Below are positions 23,633-38,522 of a stretch of DNA of 64,000 nt, one piece after another; within the stretch, counting starts at the first letter, position 1; each line of letters opens with the position of its first letter. A program made the translations under genes and the position numbers. The notes beneath the pieces were generated by a model. It saw only the letters and a list, made by a program, of their open reading frames with translations. It was not told where the DNA came from and did not search any database. This DNA comes from Methylobacterium adhaesivum. GTDB lineage: Bacteria > Pseudomonadota > Alphaproteobacteria > Rhizobiales > Beijerinckiaceae. The stretch is taken from positions 62,001 through 126,000 of the forward strand of contig NZ_BPQD01000001.1 in the NCBI RefSeq assembly GCF_022179065.1, written 5' to 3'.

Positions 23633-25729
23633 ATGCGGCCCCTCCGCCTGCTCCTCCTCACCGGCACGATGCTGCCGGGACTGATGCTGTCCGATCCCTC
23701 ATGGGCGGGCCGGGATGCGGCGGCGGGCAAGGTCATTCTGTTGGCGCAAGGCGGTCCGGGCGGCGAGGGACCGCGCGGCGGCCCCGGTGGTGAAGGGCCT
23801 CGCGGCGAGGGCCCTCGCGGTGGACCACCACCCGCCCGTGAGCGGCCCGAGGCGAGGCCCGACCGACCCGAGCCGAGACAGGAGCGGCCGGCCGCCCCGC
23901 GCCAGGAAAGGCCGGAACCAAGGGAGGAACGACCGGGGCCGAGGCAAGATCGCGAGCGGCCGTCTTCTCGCGAGCAGCGCCCCGAGACCCGGGAGGATCG
24001 TGACCCGGCGGAGCGTCCCGCTTCGCGTCAGGAACGTCCAGACCGTCAAGAGCGTCCGGATCGGCAGGAGCGCCCAGACCGGCAGGAGCGCCCAGACCGG
24101 CAGGAGCGTCCGGATCGGCGTCAGGACCCGCAGCGGGAGCCGGCCGAGCGGCCGGCCCAGCCCGCGGCGCGGGACCGCGCGGCCGAGCCCCCTCAGGGGC
24201 GGCCGGGCGAGCCGGGTCGTCGTACGCCCGACTCTGATCGCCAGGCCCCGCCGGAATCGGGCCGACGCGGTTCGGATGCGGCCCCGGCCGAACGGCAGTC
24301 CCCCCCTAGTCCAGCTCGAACGGCCCCGCCCGCACCGGCTGCAGCGCAACCACCCACGGCGGCTCCGCCCCCGGCGGCCCCGCCTGCGGCGGGAGAACCG
24401 CGTGCGCCCAACCCGAGCCGGCCCGCTGCGCCCGCCCAGTCGGTCGACCCTCAAGCCCCCGCGTCGACCGGGCCTGCAACGCCGCCGCCTCAAGGCGCGC
24501 CTCCGCCCGCCCCCAACGCCCGCCCCGGCGTACCCGGTCGACCGTTCGTTCCGCCGGGCGCTCCCGGCGTGAACAATCGCGACGAACCGCAGGACGGACG
24601 TGGCGACCGGCGCGGGCCACAGAACGCGGTCGACCCACGCGGGGATCGCGACACAGGCCCGCGCGACGGCAGACGACGCGACGGCGATGTCCAGGTCGAC
24701 GACCGGCGCGAGGATCGCGAACGACGTGACACGTTCGAGCGCGGTGGTCCACGCGAGGGCTTCAACGCACCGGGGCGGCCGGGCTACATTCCTGGCGGCT
24801 TCCGTGACGACGACGAGCCACGCGACTTCGACCGTGTCCGCCGCGACCGACGCGAATTCCAGGAGGATGGCCGGACCTATATCCGTGAGCCCGGCCGCAT
24901 CATCGTGCGCGACCGCGATACCTACTTCATCCGCCACGATGAGAACGAGCGGTTCCGCGACCTCGGACGCGGCGGCTATCGCAGCGAGCGCCGGGGCGGC
25001 GACACGATTACCTACCTGGATCGGCCGGGCGGCGAACAGATCGTCACCATCGTCGACGATGACGGTCGCCTGGTGCGGCGCTCGCGGCGTTTCCGCGATG
25101 GCCGCGAGGTCGTGATCATCGACAACAGCTTCGGCGGCCCGCGCCGACCGATCTACGACGACGTGGTCGACCTGCCGCCGCCCGACATCCGCATCCCGCG
25201 GGATCGCTACGTCGTGGATTACGAGGGCGCCGACGAGCGGGCCGTCTACGAAGCCCTCTCGGCGCCACCGGTGGTGGCGGTCGATCGGCGCTACACCCTC
25301 GATCAGGTTCGCTACAGCCCGCAGCTGCGCGCGCGGATGCGCAGCGTCGACATCAACACTATCACGTTCGAGACGGGCTCATTCACAGTGACGCCGGATC
25401 AGGCGGCGCGCCTCGCCACCATCGCCGCCGCCATGAACCAGGCGATCCGGGCCAACCCACAGGAGGTCTTCCTCGTGGAAGGCTACACCGACGCGGTCGG
25501 CTCGGATGTCGACAACCTCTCCCTCTCGGATCGCCGGGCCCAGTCCGTGGCCACGGTCCTCACCCAGTCCTTTCAGGTTCCCCCCGAGAACCTGACGACG
25601 CAGGGCTACGGCGAGCAGTACCTGAAGGTGAACACGCAAGGCCCCTCGCGCGAGAACCGGCGGGTCACGGTGCGCCGCATCACCCCCCTGATCCAGCAGC
25701 AGGGACAGCCCGCCCAGCCGCCGCGATAA
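23633..25729 (+). CDS. OmpA-family outer-membrane protein with long Arg/Pro-rich disordered region
   Basis: A 698-residue exported protein in three parts. A signal peptide (MRPLRLLLLTGTMLPGLMLS) is followed by about 300 residues of low complexity. This is first Gly/Arg/Glu/Pro-rich with five copies of a six-residue RQERPD-like unit, then Pro/Ala-rich. The next 200 residues are Arg/Asp-rich and contain short strands (TYIREPGRIIVRDRD, GGEQIVTIVDDDGRLVRRS). The last 130 residues are an OmpA-type peptidoglycan-binding domain (ITFETGSFTVTPDQAARLA, VEGYTDAVGSD, LSLSDRRAQSVA, GYGEQYLKV, NRRVTVRRI). A GTG at 23624 is an alternative start. It probably tethers the envelope to peptidoglycan. A terminator follows. 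Confidence 0.88.
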   Translation: MRPLRLLLLTGTMLPGLMLSDPSWAGRDAAAGKVILLAQGGPGGEGPRGGPGGEGPRGEGPRGGPPPARERPEARPDRPEPRQERPAAPRQERPEPREERPGPRQDRERPSSREQRPETREDRDPAERPASRQERPDRQERPDRQERPDRQERPDRQERPDRRQDPQREPAERPAQPAARDRAAEPPQGRPGEPGRRTPDSDRQAPPESGRRGSDAAPAERQSPPSPARTAPPAPAAAQPPTAAPPPAAPPAAGEPRAPNPSRPAAPAQSVDPQAPASTGPATPPPQGAPPPAPNARPGVPGRPFVPPGAPGVNNRDEPQDGRGDRRGPQNAVDPRGDRDTGPRDGRRRDGDVQVDDRREDRERRDTFERGGPREGFNAPGRPGYIPGGFRDDDEPRDFDRVRRDRREFQEDGRTYIREPGRIIVRDRDTYFIRHDENERFRDLGRGGYRSERRGGDTITYLDRPGGEQIVTIVDDDGRLVRRSRRFRDGREVVIIDNSFGGPRRPIYDDVVDLPPPDIRIPRDRYVVDYEGADERAVYEALSAPPVVAVDRRYTLDQVRYSPQLRARMRSVDINTITFETGSFTVTPDQAARLATIAAAMNQAIRANPQEVFLVEGYTDAVGSDVDNLSLSDRRAQSVATVLTQSFQVPPENLTTQGYGEQYLKVNTQGPSRENRRVTVRRITPLIQQQGQPAQPPR
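24026..24115 (+). repeat. Five tandem 18-bp coding repeats
   Basis: Five in-frame 18-bp units, each encoding RQERPD, with a few synonymous differences between units (CGTCAGGAACGTCCAGAC versus CGGCAGGAGCGCCCAGAC). Units 3 and 4 are identical. Copy number could change by slippage without breaking the frame. Confidence 0.9.
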
Positions 25730-25736
25730 CATCGGT

Positions 25737-25768
25737 CGGGCGGCTCGCACCGGGCCGCCCGCGTTTCA
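25737..25768 (+). terminator. Terminator after the OmpA-type gene
   Basis: CGGGCGGC-N9-GCCGCCCG followed by CGTTTCATT, 8 bp after the stop at 25729. Confidence 0.65.
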
Positions 25769-25912
25769 TTCCATTGAGGATTGGCCGGTACGCTGGCCCT
25801 CCTGCGCCTCACCGCTTCGCTTTCTCCTCCACCTGCGCGATCCCCGAGGCATGATCGCCTGAGACCATGCCTCCGCGCAGAGCGGGCGGCGTCACCCCTG
25901 AAGGAACCCGGC

Positions 25913-27127
25913 ATGGACACGGCATCGCCCCGGTTGATCGAAGCCGGGACGCCGGCCTTCCGTCGTACCACCCTGGCCCTCGCCGCGGCAGGCTTCTCGA
26001 CCTTCGCGGTGCTCTACGGCGTACAGCCCCTGCTTCCGGTGTTCGCCGACGAGTTCCACGTCTCTCCGGCGGAGAGCAGCCTCGCCCTTTCCCTTCCCTG
26101 TGCGATGCTGGCCATCGCCCTTCTGGTGGTGAGCCCGCTCTCCGAAGTCTGGGGGCGCAAACCGGTTATGGTCGCCTCGCTGTTCGCCTCGGCGGCGCTC
26201 ACCATCGTGGCGGTCCTCGTGCCGAGTTGGCACGGCTTTCTGGTGCTTCGCGCCCTCACGGGGTTCGCCGCGAGCGGCCTGCCGGCCGTGGCCATGGCCT
26301 ATCTCAGCGAGGAGATGCACGGGCGCGCCATCGGCCTGTCCATGGGCCTTCTCATCGGCGGCAACGCGCTCGGCGGCATGATTGGACGACTGGTCGCCGG
26401 CATCATCGCCGATCATGCCTCCTGGCGTTGGGGCCTCGGCACGATCGGGGTCCTGGCCCTGCTCGCGGCGGTCGCGTTCCTCCTGAGCTTGCCGGACTCG
26501 CAACGCTTCACCGCCAACCGCATGCGCTGGCGCGAGGTGCCCGGCACCTTCGGTCAGCACTTTCGCGATCCCGGCCTACCCTGGCTGTTCGCCGAGGCGT
26601 TCCTGCTCATGGGCGGGTTCGTCAGCGTCTACAACTACATCGGCTTTCGCCTGCTCGACCCGCCGTTCGACTTGAGCCAGACCGCCATCGGGGCGATCTT
26701 CGTGGTCTACCTGTTCGGGACCTTCTCCTCAGCCCTCACGGGCGAGATCGCCAGCCGCCTCGGGCGCCGGCGGGTGCTCTGGCTCGCGATCCTGCTCGGG
26801 CTCGCCGGCATCGCCATGACGCTGTCCGACCGCCTCTGGCTCATCATCCTCGGCATCGTCGTGGTGACGGTGAGCTTCTTCGGCGCCCACTCCGTGGCCA
26901 GCAGCTGGATCGGTCGACGGGCCCTGCGCGACCGCGCCCAGGCCTCGTCGGTGTATCTGTGCCTCTACTATCTCGGCTCTTCGATACTCGGCACGGCCGG
27001 GGGATGGTTCTTCGCCCATTCGGGCTGGGCCGGCGTGGTCGTGTTCTTCGCCAGCCTGTACGGTTTGGCACTCCTGATCGCGATTCGCCTGTCGCGCCTG
27101 CCGCCCCTGGTGCCAACGACCCCTTGA
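25913..27127 (+). CDS. MFS transporter, YnfM-like drug/solute exporter
   Basis: A 404-residue major-facilitator protein with twelve hydrophobic segments. The loop 2-3 signature reads SPLSEVWGRKPVM, and the N-half core (TTLALAAAGFSTFAVLYGVQ, LLPVFADEFHVSPAESS) matches the YnfM/inner-membrane transport group. The central loop is FTANRMRWREVPG. Substrate is unknown. Members export drugs, arabinose or other small molecules. ATG 25913 is preceded by GAAGGAA. The gene is alone and converges with lpd over a 33-bp hairpin-containing gap. Confidence 0.88.
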   Translation: MDTASPRLIEAGTPAFRRTTLALAAAGFSTFAVLYGVQPLLPVFADEFHVSPAESSLALSLPCAMLAIALLVVSPLSEVWGRKPVMVASLFASAALTIVAVLVPSWHGFLVLRALTGFAASGLPAVAMAYLSEEMHGRAIGLSMGLLIGGNALGGMIGRLVAGIIADHASWRWGLGTIGVLALLAAVAFLLSLPDSQRFTANRMRWREVPGTFGQHFRDPGLPWLFAEAFLLMGGFVSVYNYIGFRLLDPPFDLSQTAIGAIFVVYLFGTFSSALTGEIASRLGRRRVLWLAILLGLAGIAMTLSDRLWLIILGIVVVTVSFFGAHSVASSWIGRRALRDRAQASSVYLCLYYLGSSILGTAGGWFFAHSGWAGVVVFFASLYGLALLIAIRLSRLPPLVPTTP

Positions 27128-27130
27128 TGG

Positions 27131-27155
27131 CCGGGCTCGCATACGACGAGCCCGG
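27131..27155. terminator. Bidirectional terminator between the MFS gene and lpd
   Basis: CCGGGCTCG-N7-CGAGCCCGG, perfect 9-bp stem filling most of the gap between convergent stops at 27127 and 27161. Confidence 0.7.
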
Positions 27156-27160
27156 ATCCG

Positions 27161-28561
<1,401 letters not shown>

Positions 28562-28630
28562 ATCTGTGGGACTCGCTGAATTAGGCGGCGGGTCATGCCC
28601 CACCATCGGAGACGAAGCGCGCGGAAGCGT

Positions 28631-28653
28631 CCGGCCGCAGTCGATGCGGCCGG
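28631..28653 (-). terminator. Hairpin between sucB and lpd
   Basis: CCGGCCGCA-N5-TGCGGCCGG, perfect 9-bp stem, 19 bp after the sucB stop. It may attenuate readthrough or stabilise the sucB 3' end. No T-run. Confidence 0.45.
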
Positions 28654-28672
28654 CGGACGGCAGCTGCCGGGC

Positions 28673-29974
28673 CTAGAGGTCGAGCACGAGGCGTGCCGGG
28701 TCCTCCAGGGCTTCCTTGACCCGCACGAGGAAGGTCACGGCTTCCTTCCCGTCGACGATGCGGTGATCGTAGGACAGGGCTAGGTACATCATCGGCCGCG
28801 CCTCGATCTTGCCGTTGCGGACCACCGGGCGCTCCTCGATGCGGTGCATGCCGAGGATGCCGGATTGCGGTGCGTTGAGGATCGGGGTCGACATCAGCGA
28901 ACCGTAGATGCCGCCATTGGTGATGGTGAAGGTGCCGCCCTGCATCTCCTCGATGGAGAGCTTGCCATCCCGAGCCTTCTTGCCGAAGCCGGCGATCTTC
29001 TTCTCGATGCCGGCGATCGAGAGGTCGTCGGCGTCGCGCACCACAGGCACCACGAGCCCCTTATCGGTCCCGACCGCGATGCCGATGTGGTAGTAGTTCT
29101 TGTAGACGAGATCCTGGCCGTCGATCTCGGCATTGACCGCCGGCACGTCCTTGAGGGCGCCGATCACCGCCTTGGTGAAGAAGCCCATGAAGCCGAGCTT
29201 GGTGCCGTGCTTCTTCTCGAAGATGTCCTTGTACTGGCTGCGCATCGCCATGACGGCGGACATGTCGACGTCGTTGAACGTCGTCAGCATCGCGGCGGTG
29301 TCCTGCGCGTCCTTGAGACGGCGGGCGATGGTCTGGCGCAGCTTCGTCATGCGCACGCGCTCCTCGCGCGCCGCGTCGTCGGGCTTCGATGGCGCGCGCG
29401 GCGCGGTGGGCTTGGCCTCCCGCGCGGGAGCCGGAGCCGGGGCAGCCGGTCCCTTGGCCTTGGCCTCAAGCATGTCCCCCTTGGTGACACGGCCGTCCTT
29501 GCCCGAGCCATTCAGGCCAGCCGGATCGATCCCCGTTTCGCGGGCCATCTTGGCGACGGCCGGTCCGTTGTCGCCGGCATCGCGGGGGGCGACGGCAGCG
29601 CCTTCGCCATGATTGCCGTAGGCCGCCGACGACGCCTCCTCGGCCCCCGTGCTCTTGCTTTCGGCCGGGGCCTGCGAGGTGGTCTCGGCCGGCTTCGGGG
29701 CGGTCGTCTTCGGGGCCGCCGCCTTGGCGCCCCCGCTCGCCTCGACGATGGAGCCCAGCAGCGCGCCCGGCTCCACGGTCTCTCCGTCCTTGACCAGGAT
29801 CTCGCCGAGCTCGCCCGCGGCCGGCGCGTTCACCTCGAGAGTGACCTTGTCGGTCTCGAGTTCCACCAAGGGCTCGTCGGCCTCCACCGTGTCGCCCGGC
29901 TTCTTGAACCACCGGCCGATGGTGGCCTCGCTCACGGATTCGCCGAGCGTCGGGACGAGGATGTCGGTTGCCAT
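28673..29974 (-). CDS. sucB: 2-oxoglutarate dehydrogenase E2, dihydrolipoyl succinyltransferase
   Basis: Core of the 2-oxoglutarate dehydrogenase complex, transferring the succinyl group to CoA. The 433 residues comprise an N-terminal lipoyl domain with Lys43 in [11 protein letters not shown], an Ala/Pro/Lys-rich linker, a peripheral subunit-binding domain ([21 protein letters not shown], followed by [11 protein letters not shown]) and a catalytic domain ending in SYDHRIVDG, with His404 and Asp408 at the active site. It follows sucA by 77 bp and precedes lpd by 111 bp on the same strand. Confidence 0.97.
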   Translation of the reverse strand: MATDILVPTLGESVSEATIGRWFKKPGDTVEADEPLVELETDKVTLEVNAPAAGELGEILVKDGETVEPGALLGSIVEASGGAKAAAPKTTAPKPAETTSQAPAESKSTGAEEASSAAYGNHGEGAAVAPRDAGDNGPAVAKMARETGIDPAGLNGSGKDGRVTKGDMLEAKAKGPAAPAPAPAREAKPTAPRAPSKPDDAAREERVRMTKLRQTIARRLKDAQDTAAMLTTFNDVDMSAVMAMRSQYKDIFEKKHGTKLGFMGFFTKAVIGALKDVPAVNAEIDGQDLVYKNYYHIGIAVGTDKGLVVPVVRDADDLSIAGIEKKIAGFGKKARDGKLSIEEMQGGTFTITNGGIYGSLMSTPILNAPQSGILGMHRIEERPVVRNGKIEARPMMYLALSYDHRIVDGKEAVTFLVRVKEALEDPARLVLDL

Positions 29975-30051
29975 GGTGAGATGTCCGTCCGGGTGGTTTC
30001 GCGGCGCCGGTTCGGGCGCCCTCAGAGCGGGAAGGTCAGAAGGCGCGGGTG

Positions 30052-33024
<2,973 letters not shown>

Positions 33025-33160
33025 CGTCCGGATCATCCTACCGCTTGGCTCAAGGCTGCCCCGTGCGGGGCGGTCGTCATCCGATCCGGCGCCGGGCGCC
33101 GGAAAACGGATTCGGAGTGTCGAACGCGGGGAGCCCGCGTCCGAGGGGGTTCATAGGGGC

Positions 33161-33196
33161 GCCCGGGGCCGTCTGCGGCGCAACGCAGCCCCGGGC
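33161..33196 (-). terminator. Long hairpin between sucD and sucA
   Basis: GCCCGGGGC and GCCCCGGGC arms enclose an inner TGCG-N6-CGCA stem with a small bulge, 10 bp after the sucD stop. A second palindrome (TCCGGCGCC-N1-GGCGCCGGA) lies nearby at about 33089-33107. Together they may partly terminate mdh-sucCD transcription or set processing before sucA. Confidence 0.55.
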
Positions 33197-33206
33197 ATCC
33201 AGCCCG

Positions 33207-34091
33207 TCAGCCCTTCAGGACTTCGACGAGGGTGCTGCCGAGGCGCGCCGGCGAGGGCGAGACCCGGATGCCGGCCGCTTCCATGGCGGCGATCTTGTCC
33301 TCGGCGCCGCCCTTGCCGCCCGAGATGATGGCGCCGGCATGGCCCATGCGGCGGCCCGGAGGCGCCGTGCGACCGGCGATGAAGCCGACCATGGGCTTCT
33401 TGCGGCCGCGCTTGGCCTCGTCGGCGATGAACTGCGCTGCCTCTTCCTCGGCGGAGCCGCCGATCTCGCCGATCATCACGATGGATTCGGTCTTGTCGTC
33501 GGCGAGGAACAGCTCGAGCATGGAGATGAACTCTGTGCCCTTCACCGGATCGCCGCCGATGCCCACCGCCGTGGTCTGGCCCAGGCCCGCATTAGTTGTC
33601 TGGAACACGGCCTCGTAGGTGAGCGTGCCGGAGCGCGAGACGATGCCGACGGAACCCGGCTTGAAGATGTTGGCCGGCATGATGCCGATCTTGCATTCGC
33701 CGGCCGTGACGACGCCGGGGCAGTTCGGCCCGATGAGGCGGGACTTCGAGCCTTCGAGGGAGCGCTTGACCCGCACCATGTCGAGCACGGGAATGCCTTC
33801 CGTGATGCAGACGATGAGGGGGATCTCAGCCGCGATCGCCTCGCAGATGGCGTCGGCCGCGCCCGGCGGCGGCACGTAGACCACGGAGGCGTCGGCGCCC
33901 GTGGCATGCCGAGCCTCCGCCACCGTGTCGAAGACCGGCAGGCCGAGGTGCTTCGAGCCACCTTTGCCCGGCGAGGTGCCGCCGACCATCTTGGTTCCGT
34001 AGGCGATAGCCTGCTCGGAGTGGAAGGTCCCGTTCTTGCCGGTGAAGCCCTGGCAGATAACCTTGGTGTTCGCGTCGATCAGGATGGACAT
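33207..34091 (-). CDS. sucD: Succinate--CoA ligase alpha subunit
   Basis: With SucC, converts succinyl-CoA, ADP or GDP and phosphate to succinate and nucleoside triphosphate. The 294 residues start [21 protein letters not shown], with the CoA-binding Rossmann fold. The phosphohistidine is His251 in [19 protein letters not shown] and [14 protein letters not shown]-type segments complete the subunit. It starts 8 bp after the sucC stop, so the two subunits are translationally close. Confidence 0.98.
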   Translation of the reverse strand: MSILIDANTKVICQGFTGKNGTFHSEQAIAYGTKMVGGTSPGKGGSKHLGLPVFDTVAEARHATGADASVVYVPPPGAADAICEAIAAEIPLIVCITEGIPVLDMVRVKRSLEGSKSRLIGPNCPGVVTAGECKIGIMPANIFKPGSVGIVSRSGTLTYEAVFQTTNAGLGQTTAVGIGGDPVKGTEFISMLELFLADDKTESIVMIGEIGGSAEEEAAQFIADEAKRGRKKPMVGFIAGRTAPPGRRMGHAGAIISGGKGGAEDKIAAMEAAGIRVSPSPARLGSTLVEVLKG

Positions 34092-34099
34092 CGGTTCTC

Positions 34100-35296
34100 T
34101 CAGCCCTTCTTCACGGCGGCGACGATTTTTTGCGCGGCGTCGTCGAGATCGTCCGCCGGGATCACGTTCAGGCCGGAATTCCGGATGATCTCCTTGCCCT
34201 TCTCGACGTTGGTCCCTTCAAGGCGCACCACGAGGGGGACTTCCAGGCCCACCGCCTTCACCGCCGCGATCACGCCGTTGGCGATCACGTCGCACTTCAT
34301 GATCCCGCCGAAGATGTTGACGAGGATGCCCTTCACCTGCGGATCGGCGGTGATGATCTTGAACGCCGCCGTGACCTTCTCCTCCGAGGCGCCACCGCCG
34401 ACATCGAGAAAGTTTGCCGGCTCCTCGCCGTAGAGCTTGATGATGTCGAGGGTCGCCATGGCGAGGCCGGCGCCGTTGACCATGCAGCCGATGGTGCCGT
34501 CCAGGGCGATGTAGGCGAGGTCGTACTTGGAGGCCTCGATCTCCTTGGCGTCCTCTTCCGTCTCGTCGCGCAGGGCTACGATGTCGGGATGCCGGTAGAG
34601 GGCGTTCGAATCGAACGAGATCTTGGCGTCGAGGCACTTCAGGTGGCCGTCGCCGGTGAGCACCAGGGGGTTGATCTCCAGCATGCTCATGTCCTTGGCG
34701 GTGAACGCCGCGTAGAGCTTGGTGGTGAGGTCGCCGGCTTCCTTGGCCTGCGCGCCGGTGAGGCCCAGCGCCTTGGCGACGGCGCGGCCGTGATGGGGCA
34801 TGATGCCGGTGGCCGGATCGACTGAGAAGGTGACGATCTTCTCCGGGGTGTCGTGGGCCACCGTCTCGATGTCCATGCCGCCTTCCGTCGAGACGACGAA
34901 GGCGACCTGTCCGGTCTCGCGGTCCACCAGCATGGAGAGGTAGAACTCGGCCTCGATCTGGGCGCCTTCCTCGATGTAGAGGCGGTTCACCTGCTTGCCG
35001 GCTTCACCCGTCTGGATCGTCACGAGGGTCTGGCCGAGCATCTCGCCGGCGAATTGCTTCACCTCGTCGAGGGACTTGGTGACGCGCACGCCGCCCTTGG
35101 CGCCCGCCGGCGCCCCCTTGAAGGTGCCCTTGCCGCGTCCGCCGGCATGAATCTGCGACTTCACCACCCAGACCGGGCCGCCGAGTTCGCGCGCCGCGGC
35201 CTCGGCCTCCTCGGCCTTGAAGATGGCCACGCCGCGCGAGACGGGCAGACCGAACTCCTTGAGAACCGCCTTGGCCTGATATTCGTGGATGTTCAT
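34100..35296 (-). CDS. sucC: Succinate--CoA ligase beta subunit
   Basis: ATP-grasp subunit of succinyl-CoA synthetase, 398 residues. The start [19 protein letters not shown] is nearly invariant. Visible are the [14 protein letters not shown] nucleotide-binding loop, [19 protein letters not shown] and the CoA-ligase segment [17 protein letters not shown]. It is preceded on the same strand by mdh and followed immediately by sucD. Confidence 0.98.
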   Translation of the reverse strand: MNIHEYQAKAVLKEFGLPVSRGVAIFKAEEAEAAARELGGPVWVVKSQIHAGGRGKGTFKGAPAGAKGGVRVTKSLDEVKQFAGEMLGQTLVTIQTGEAGKQVNRLYIEEGAQIEAEFYLSMLVDRETGQVAFVVSTEGGMDIETVAHDTPEKIVTFSVDPATGIMPHHGRAVAKALGLTGAQAKEAGDLTTKLYAAFTAKDMSMLEINPLVLTGDGHLKCLDAKISFDSNALYRHPDIVALRDETEEDAKEIEASKYDLAYIALDGTIGCMVNGAGLAMATLDIIKLYGEEPANFLDVGGGASEEKVTAAFKIITADPQVKGILVNIFGGIMKCDVIANGVIAAVKAVGLEVPLVVRLEGTNVEKGKEIIRNSGLNVIPADDLDDAAQKIVAAVKKG

Positions 35297-35357
35297 GCCA
35301 AACTCCTCCCTCGTCCCGGCCGGGCCGGGCCTCCCGTTTCCTGGCGCTCCGCTTCAA

Positions 35358-35377
35358 CCGGCCGCCTGGGCGGCCGG
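35358..35377 (-). terminator. Hairpin between mdh and sucC
   Basis: CCGGCCGCC-N2-GGCGGCCGG, 16 bp after the mdh stop. The realistic loop is larger than two bases. It may lower readthrough into sucCD or act in mRNA processing. Confidence 0.45.
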
Positions 35378-35393
35378 CGGCAGAGTTCTGCTT

Positions 35394-36506
<1,113 letters not shown>

Positions 36507-36582
36507 TCAACCGATGATGACCCGGCCTTGCAGGGTCCGGGCCAGACCACCCGGCACTTGATTCTCTCGAAGAGTCCGTAAA

Positions 36583-36611
36583 AATGTATTTCTAGCAGCA
36601 ACTTAGATCAA
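36583..36611 (-). promoter_or_regulatory. Candidate promoter for the mdh-suc block
   Basis: On the minus strand, TTGATC-N17-TACATT (four matches in each box) in the AT-rich part of the 318-bp gap 36357-36674. A leader of about 220 nt would precede mdh. The rest of the gap has no gene. Confidence 0.35.
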
Positions 36612-36642
36612 ATTTTCGTCGCTGCAGGAGCTGAAATCACGG

Positions 36643-36670
36643 CGGTGACAGAGAAATCCTTCTGTCACCG
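36643..36670 (-). terminator. Hairpin directly after the TetR-type regulator gene
   Basis: CGGTGACAGA-N8-TCTGTCACCG, perfect 10-bp stem starting 4 bp after the regulator's stop. Lack of a T-run leaves open an operator function. Confidence 0.6.
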
Positions 36671-36674
36671 AGGC

Positions 36675-37406
36675 TCAGAGCGTGCCGGTCCGCAGAACCC
36701 GCTGGATGGCGAGAATCACTGCGCCGAGGCGGGCCTCAATGAGATCCGCCGGCAGGTCTGAATCGTGCTGGATCGCCAGCGGATGGGTGAAGCGGTAGCT
36801 GGCGTCGAAGATATAGGCGATGGCGCGCTCCCGGTCGCGGGCCACGAAGGCCCCCGTGGCCATGCCCTCCTCGACCACCCGCTCGACGAGGCCGCGCAAA
36901 CGCACCCGGTGGCGACGGGCGATGGGTCGGGCGCCCACGGCCGCATCGAGATGGACGGAGAACAGGTTCGGCTCGGTGGCGAGCGTGACGCGCTGCGCGG
37001 AGGCCAGGGCTGTCAGCAGCCGCTCGATCTTGTCGTCGGCCGGGTCGGGCGCGTCGGCGATCCGGGCGAGTTCCGCCTCGACATCCCGCAGCCAGCGGCC
37101 GGCCACGGCATCGAGGAGCGCGTCCTTCGAGGGGAAGTAGCGATAGACGTTGGCATGGGTCATGCCGGCCTCGGCCGCCACGGCCACCACCGTCACCCGT
37201 TTCGGGCCGAGACGGCGCAGGTGCTCCGTGGCCACGGCCAGGAGGCGGGCGTCGACGGCAAGGGGCGCGGCGCGCGAGGCAGCGCGGCTGGCCGACGCAC
37301 GATCGGAGGATGGCTTGCGCGGGACGTCGTCGAGGATTTCGGACTCGGACGCGTGAACAGCGGCAAGGCCATTCCCGAAGACGAAGGGCGGGCCGGGTGG
37401 CTGCAT
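36675..37406 (-). CDS. TetR-family transcriptional regulator
   Basis: A 243-residue regulator. The DNA-binding helix-turn-helix at about residues 50-100 reads LAVATEHLRRLGPKRVTVVA, followed by AEAGMTHANVYRYFPSKDALL, typical of TetR/AcrR proteins. The C-terminal ligand domain is helical. The first 45 residues are Ser/Arg/Ala-rich and probably unstructured, so the true start may be downstream of 37406. Its target is unknown. It lies between gloB and mdh on the same strand and may control either, or itself. Confidence 0.85.
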   Translation of the reverse strand: MQPPGPPFVFGNGLAAVHASESEILDDVPRKPSSDRASASRAASRAAPLAVDARLLAVATEHLRRLGPKRVTVVAVAAEAGMTHANVYRYFPSKDALLDAVAGRWLRDVEAELARIADAPDPADDKIERLLTALASAQRVTLATEPNLFSVHLDAAVGARPIARRHRVRLRGLVERVVEEGMATGAFVARDRERAIAYIFDASYRFTHPLAIQHDSDLPADLIEARLGAVILAIQRVLRTGTL

Positions 37407-37539
37407 CGTTCGGGGATACCCGCCGTGGTTCGAGGGGACTTAAGGTCCTCACAAAGTCGCCAGCGTCGATCACCACGACGTGTACGTCAGGGAGGTGCCA
37501 TGTCTCGCAAATGCGAGACGCCGCCAGCCCTTTAACGGG

Positions 37540-38319
37540 TCAGAACTTATTCTTCCAGGCCCTCAGTGCAGTAAATACGCGACCGGCGTCTGTTCCAGGG
37601 GGAAGATCGACGGATCGCGCGAGGGCCGGCTCGCCCGCCCGCAGGAAAGGATTCGTCGCCCGCTCGTCACCCAGGGTTGTGGGGACGAGGAAACGGCCCT
37701 CGGTTTTGGCCCGCTCGGCCTCGGCCATGCGCGCTGCCAACCGCGCATTGTCGGGCTCGGCCGCCAGGGCGAAACGCGCGTTCGACAGGACGTAATCGTG
37801 TCCGCTGTAGACCAGGGTGTCGTCTGGCAGCTGGCCGAAACGGGTGAGCGAACGCCACAGGACCTCAGGCTCGGCCTCCATCACCCGGCCGCAGCCGAGG
37901 GTGAACAGGGTATCGCCGGCAAAGACCAGGCGCGGAGCCGCGAACCAGTAGGTCACGTGATCGGCGCAATGCCCCGGCGTCTCCCAGACCTCGGCCGACA
38001 GCCCCCCCACCCGAACCACGTCGCCCTCGGAGACGGCAACATCCACCTCCGGGATCGTCGCGCCGGCCTTCGCCGGGGCCGTGACCCTGGCGCCCGTGCG
38101 CCGCTTGACCTCGGCGATGCCGTCGATGTGGTCCGCGTGCCGATGGGTGACGAGGATATCGGTCAGGGTCCATCCCGCCTCGTCGAGGGCTGCCAGCACG
38201 GGGCCGGCCTCGGGCACGTCGATGGCCGCGCAGGCCCCCGTGGCCGGATCGCGCAGGAGCACGCCGATGTTGTCGCTGCGGCACAGGAAGGTCCGGATCT
38301 CCGGTCGCGCGACGGTCAT
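37540..38319 (-). CDS. gloB: Metallo-beta-lactamase-fold hydroxyacylglutathione hydrolase (glyoxalase II type)
   Basis: A 259-residue hydrolase. The metal motif reads THRHADHIDG (HxHxDH), with further ligands in TPGHCADH, FAGDTLF and YSGHDY. The C-terminal ERATNPFLR segment is typical of glyoxalase II, which hydrolyses S-lactoylglutathione to lactate and glutathione in methylglyoxal detoxification. ATG 38319 (MTVARPEIRTFLCRSDN) is the family start. It diverges from a methyltransferase gene with which it is often paired in Rhizobiales. Confidence 0.9.
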   Translation of the reverse strand: MTVARPEIRTFLCRSDNIGVLLRDPATGACAAIDVPEAGPVLAALDEAGWTLTDILVTHRHADHIDGIAEVKRRTGARVTAPAKAGATIPEVDVAVSEGDVVRVGGLSAEVWETPGHCADHVTYWFAAPRLVFAGDTLFTLGCGRVMEAEPEVLWRSLTRFGQLPDDTLVYSGHDYVLSNARFALAAEPDNARLAARMAEAERAKTEGRFLVPTTLGDERATNPFLRAGEPALARSVDLPPGTDAGRVFTALRAWKNKF

Positions 38320-38385
38320 AAGCAGATCCTTCGGGTTTTCGTGACGTGAGGGCGCCTGGCATTCGTGCCCGCTTGCCGGGCGAAG

Positions 38386-38411
38386 AACCAAATCCCGCCC
38401 GGTCAGGTTCC
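38386..38411 (-). promoter_or_regulatory. Candidate sigma-EcfG promoter (one mismatch) upstream of gloB
   Basis: On the minus strand GGAAC-N17-GGTT, one mismatch in the -10 element, 67 bp before the gloB ATG. Weak on its own. Confidence 0.25.
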
Positions 38412-38522
38412 GGCCGGGGATCGGGTGGATCGGGGTTGCCGCGGGCGTTCCGCCTCCCCATTGATGGCGGAGCAACCCTCGTCGTCCCCCCGAACCAGCA
38501 GACCGGCCCGCCGGACCCCGCC

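Noticed and set aside
24026-24115. Regular repeats considered as a CRISPR array
   Set aside because: Units are contiguous 18-mers without spacers and lie in frame within a coding region.
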